A stretch of 64,000 bases of DNA from Strobilurus pachycystidiatus (taxonomy: Eukaryota; Basidiomycota; Agaricomycetes; Agaricales; Physalacriaceae), in the NCBI GenBank assembly GCA_019915135.1, contig JAHLMK010000005.1, positions 930,001-994,000 on the forward strand, read 5' to 3'. The notes under the pieces were generated by a model. It did no database searches. It was given only the letters and a program-made list of their open reading frames with translations, and was not told the origin of the DNA. The position numbers and the translations under genes were made by a program. Below, piece after piece: positions 61,587 through 64,000 of the stretch (the first letter of the stretch is position 1; the number at the start of each line of letters is the position of its first letter).

Positions 61587-62148
61587 GCTGTCAAGAAGTA
61601 TGCAACAAATCTCAACCTTTTGGGGTGATACTCACACCATGTTTAGTACTTCATTTACTCTGAAACAACAACAGGCTCGTCGCGAAACACGCGAGTGGAT
61701 TCTGGGCGATGAACAGCAGCTGACTGAAACCCCACCAACTGGTAGAAATCAGACTCGTGATGGTGGCACCCACTGGGAACGGAGTCTCCAAGTTGTTATG
61801 ATCTTGACCTGGAGGTCCGACAGGCATGAGATCCCGTCCCGTCTTTGGTTTACAGTATGCCGTTTGGAACCCTTCGGGACGTTCGGGGAGCGCACCCGCG
61901 GACGAACCTATATCTTGTTCCGCCACGAGTCCCGCTCACGGACACCACCTCCGCGGAAGCATCGCCTTCCCCTCCCTCTAACATACCATTGGATACGATC
62001 TTACAAGAGTCGGCGTGACCAAGCAGCGGACTCTCTCTGTCACTTTGACACTTTAGGGAAACTCTGGCAAACTAGGTAACATACGCGCTTACATCCGGAT
62101 CATTCGGTCCGACTGCAGGGAAGCTCGAGGAAACACTCCCGCCACATC

Positions 62149-62880
62149 AACCACCGAACTCGCTTGGGTAGTCCCAACTCAGCAGGGAGGTCAACCGCCG
62201 CAGGAGAGAAATACGCCCGACCGTCTCCGCTTGGCCGAGGGCCTTTCCTGATTGCCCGCCCCTCGCACAACTATGTTCATGAGGACTCGCTCCTCTGGTA
62301 AAGCTGGCTGGCGGCTCTTGAAAAGAAGCACCATGCGCTCCCAGGATGCCGCCCGCCTTATCGCGCCCATTGCCATCGATTCCGCCTTGCGACCACGCGG
62401 GTGAATCCCGCCGTTGATTGGCACCGACTCCCGCCGCGTCGGCTGACAACCCGCCGTTGTCAGACAGGCCTGGGTTGTTTACGCTTTTAGCTGGGACTTC
62501 GAAGAAGATTCTCGATGTTTGGAAAATGAGTCAAGAGCGCCCTTTTTGGATAGATGGCGGGACAGCGCGGTTCCGCCGCCCGACGTATAAATACAGCACT
62601 ATCATACTTGTAAAACTTTAGAGTGGACTTTACATTTAACTATCCCGTTCTTCGTCATTTGTCCCCGTCTCCCCGTCCGACAGGCCGTCCTCTTAGATAT
62701 TGATCGGGTCAATCTCTAAGTCACGCTCTCTTGTGAAGATAATCCAACAGACGGCTCAAGAAGTCCGTCTGGTTGACGCCTCAGTTCCCATCCGTGTTGA
62801 TTCCTGCCAGCGAGTCACCCCAACCTTGACAAACAGCCCGGTCTACCCAGGATCCTAGGACAGACGCTAACATGAGTCAG
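62149..62880 (+). mobile_element. Possible LTR-like promoter region
   Basis: A GC-rich stretch leads to a good TATA box (tataaatac at about 62585), then a T-rich leader and a sequence ending gacgctaaca. The layout resembles the promoter half of an LTR, but I could not find both ends or a target duplication. Confidence 0.3.
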
Positions 62881-63270
62881 CCCAATAGAGGCTGGGACGC
62901 GCGCGTATACTGTCAGCTTAAACAAACAGCATCAGCGCCAACTCTTAGGGCCATCCCGTGGACTCAAGGATGCGGCTGATGATGCTGATAGAAACATTGC
63001 GGGTCGTATTTCCTTTCTTGAGGTATGTCTATTTAGCATGTATGTTGCAGTAATTATTGACGTGAACAAATATGTCTAGGCTATTGCTGATAACAGCATG
63101 ACTGCGCTCTGTTGAGTGTTACCTCCGGAGGTCTTGCAAATAATCGAAGACCAAGTCGATGCTGTTAATATGCCACGTATCAGAACATACGACAACTTTT
63201 GCTCACCCGCTTTTCAAATCAACCTTGCTGCTGCTGTACAACAAGTTCTCGGTATGCCTTCTCTCCTTAC

Positions 63271-63680
63271 TATCAGACAGCAAGGCTAATCTCCCACCAG
63301 CGTTTTGAGCAATTGCTCAACTGGGGTTATTTGGAGGTATACACATTGATCGATTTGACAATCCGGCCGGTATTACCATCATGAATATACTCTCTGCTGA
63401 GGATGACTGAATTGAACAGCAATTATTCTTCATCCTTGAGTTGGGAGTGGCGTGGATCCTCCGACCCAGATCGTCTATCTGCTTTTTAGGGCTTCACATG
63501 CACGGCGGCTCCACACCCATCTACAAAGACAACACAACTGAGGTTCCTCCTTACACTCGTGTTACTGCCATCGCATACTGCCCTCTTCATTTCTTCCATG
63601 GGTTGTCGTCATGGGCTTTTGCAGCTGATCATCAAAGAAACCTCCAACAGCTTCTATCAGAGATGCAAAAATGAGATCCC
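63271..63680 (+). pseudogene. Decayed coding remnant with a conserved-looking domain
   Basis: Pieces in changing frames read IDRFDNPAG, then FFILELGVAWILRP, GLHMHGGSTPIY, PPYTRVTAIAYCP and FHGLSSWAFAADHQ. The H-x2-G and R-x-T spacing with a YCP end vaguely recalls proteins seen repeatedly in agaricomycete transposon-rich regions, possibly 2-oxoglutarate dioxygenase-like. Stops and frame breaks make it non-functional here. The window ends in the same kind of sequence. Confidence 0.3.
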
Positions 63681-64000
63681 AAGCAATATTTCTACCATCG
63701 AGCTAGTACCAATCATCCAAACATACTCGCAGATGGGTTTGCCATTATGAACCGTCAGGCATATCTCAATTATGTCGCTCGGAGTTTTACACAGATGGTG
63801 TCTTTTTATTTATTATAACCGCCTGCTTTGTTGGGGCTCCGGTTCGATAAAAATTGGTTCATCACTAGTTTTTTTGCAATGTCTGATGACAAACGCATTA
63901 TTGTTCAACCAACTGAGCTCGGACCGGGCTGGGCCTCCATCAAATGTCAGCCTGGGCCAATTCGCACATCCTCCGCTTCACCTCTTGTACGATCTATAAC

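Overview
The window is nuclear DNA of a filamentous basidiomycete, most likely an Agaricomycete. Genes are packed closely, are split by many introns of about 45-80 bp (mostly GT-AG), and often sit head to head with 90-230 bp between start codons. The gene set fits too: an agaricomycete-type metacaspase, a basidiomycete seven-helix membrane protein, Ctr, Ldb17/SPIN90, Vms1 and Exo84. I read every multi-exon model by hand from splice signals, reading phase and remembered family motifs. No alignment or database search was run.

Region 1 (1-9500): a metacaspase-like gene (minus), a gene-poor stretch, then the ribosome-biogenesis GTPase NOG2 (plus), mitochondrial ribosomal protein uL2m (minus) and a MAK5/DDX24-type DEAD-box helicase (plus). 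The last two share an 89-bp bidirectional promoter.

Region 2 (9500-24430): an accessory tract. It holds diverged direct repeats, a cluster of short perfect hairpins and a stretch of intron-like segments with no recognisable protein. It also holds a second copy of the uL2m/helicase block (18046-20438), in which the helicase is intact but uL2m is cut after about 122 residues. Two tRNA-derived SINE-like copies and an inverted repeat lie further on.

Region 3 (24430-53840): a dense housekeeping block: a seven-helix membrane protein, VMS1, phosphomannomutase, a Trp/Gln-repeat protein, SYF2, CTK1, a Ctr copper transporter, EXO84, LDB17, POL3, RVB1, a DHHC palmitoyltransferase and VPS35. These serve splicing and transcription (SYF2, CTK1), replication (POL3), chromatin (RVB1), trafficking (EXO84, VPS35, LDB17, DHHC) and protein quality control (VMS1). 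They are neighbours, not one pathway.

Region 4 (53840-64000): transposon-derived, mostly AT-rich DNA. It contains a complete solo LTR with a 5-bp target duplication, an older CpG-decayed LTR fragment, an ACCGGT-rich element with terminal inverted repeats, short tandem repeats, a perfect 21-bp inverted repeat and decayed coding remnants.

The most unusual observation is a probable one-nucleotide exon (position 49943, minus) in the DHHC gene. It restores the almost invariant Trp of the DHHC-CPW motif and keeps the whole 273-codon frame open. Other points of interest are a start codon split by an intron (30865/30811), two GC-AG introns in phosphomannomutase, a one-base shortfall in POL3, and the hairpin- and intron-punctuated tract at 10.9-17.7 kb.
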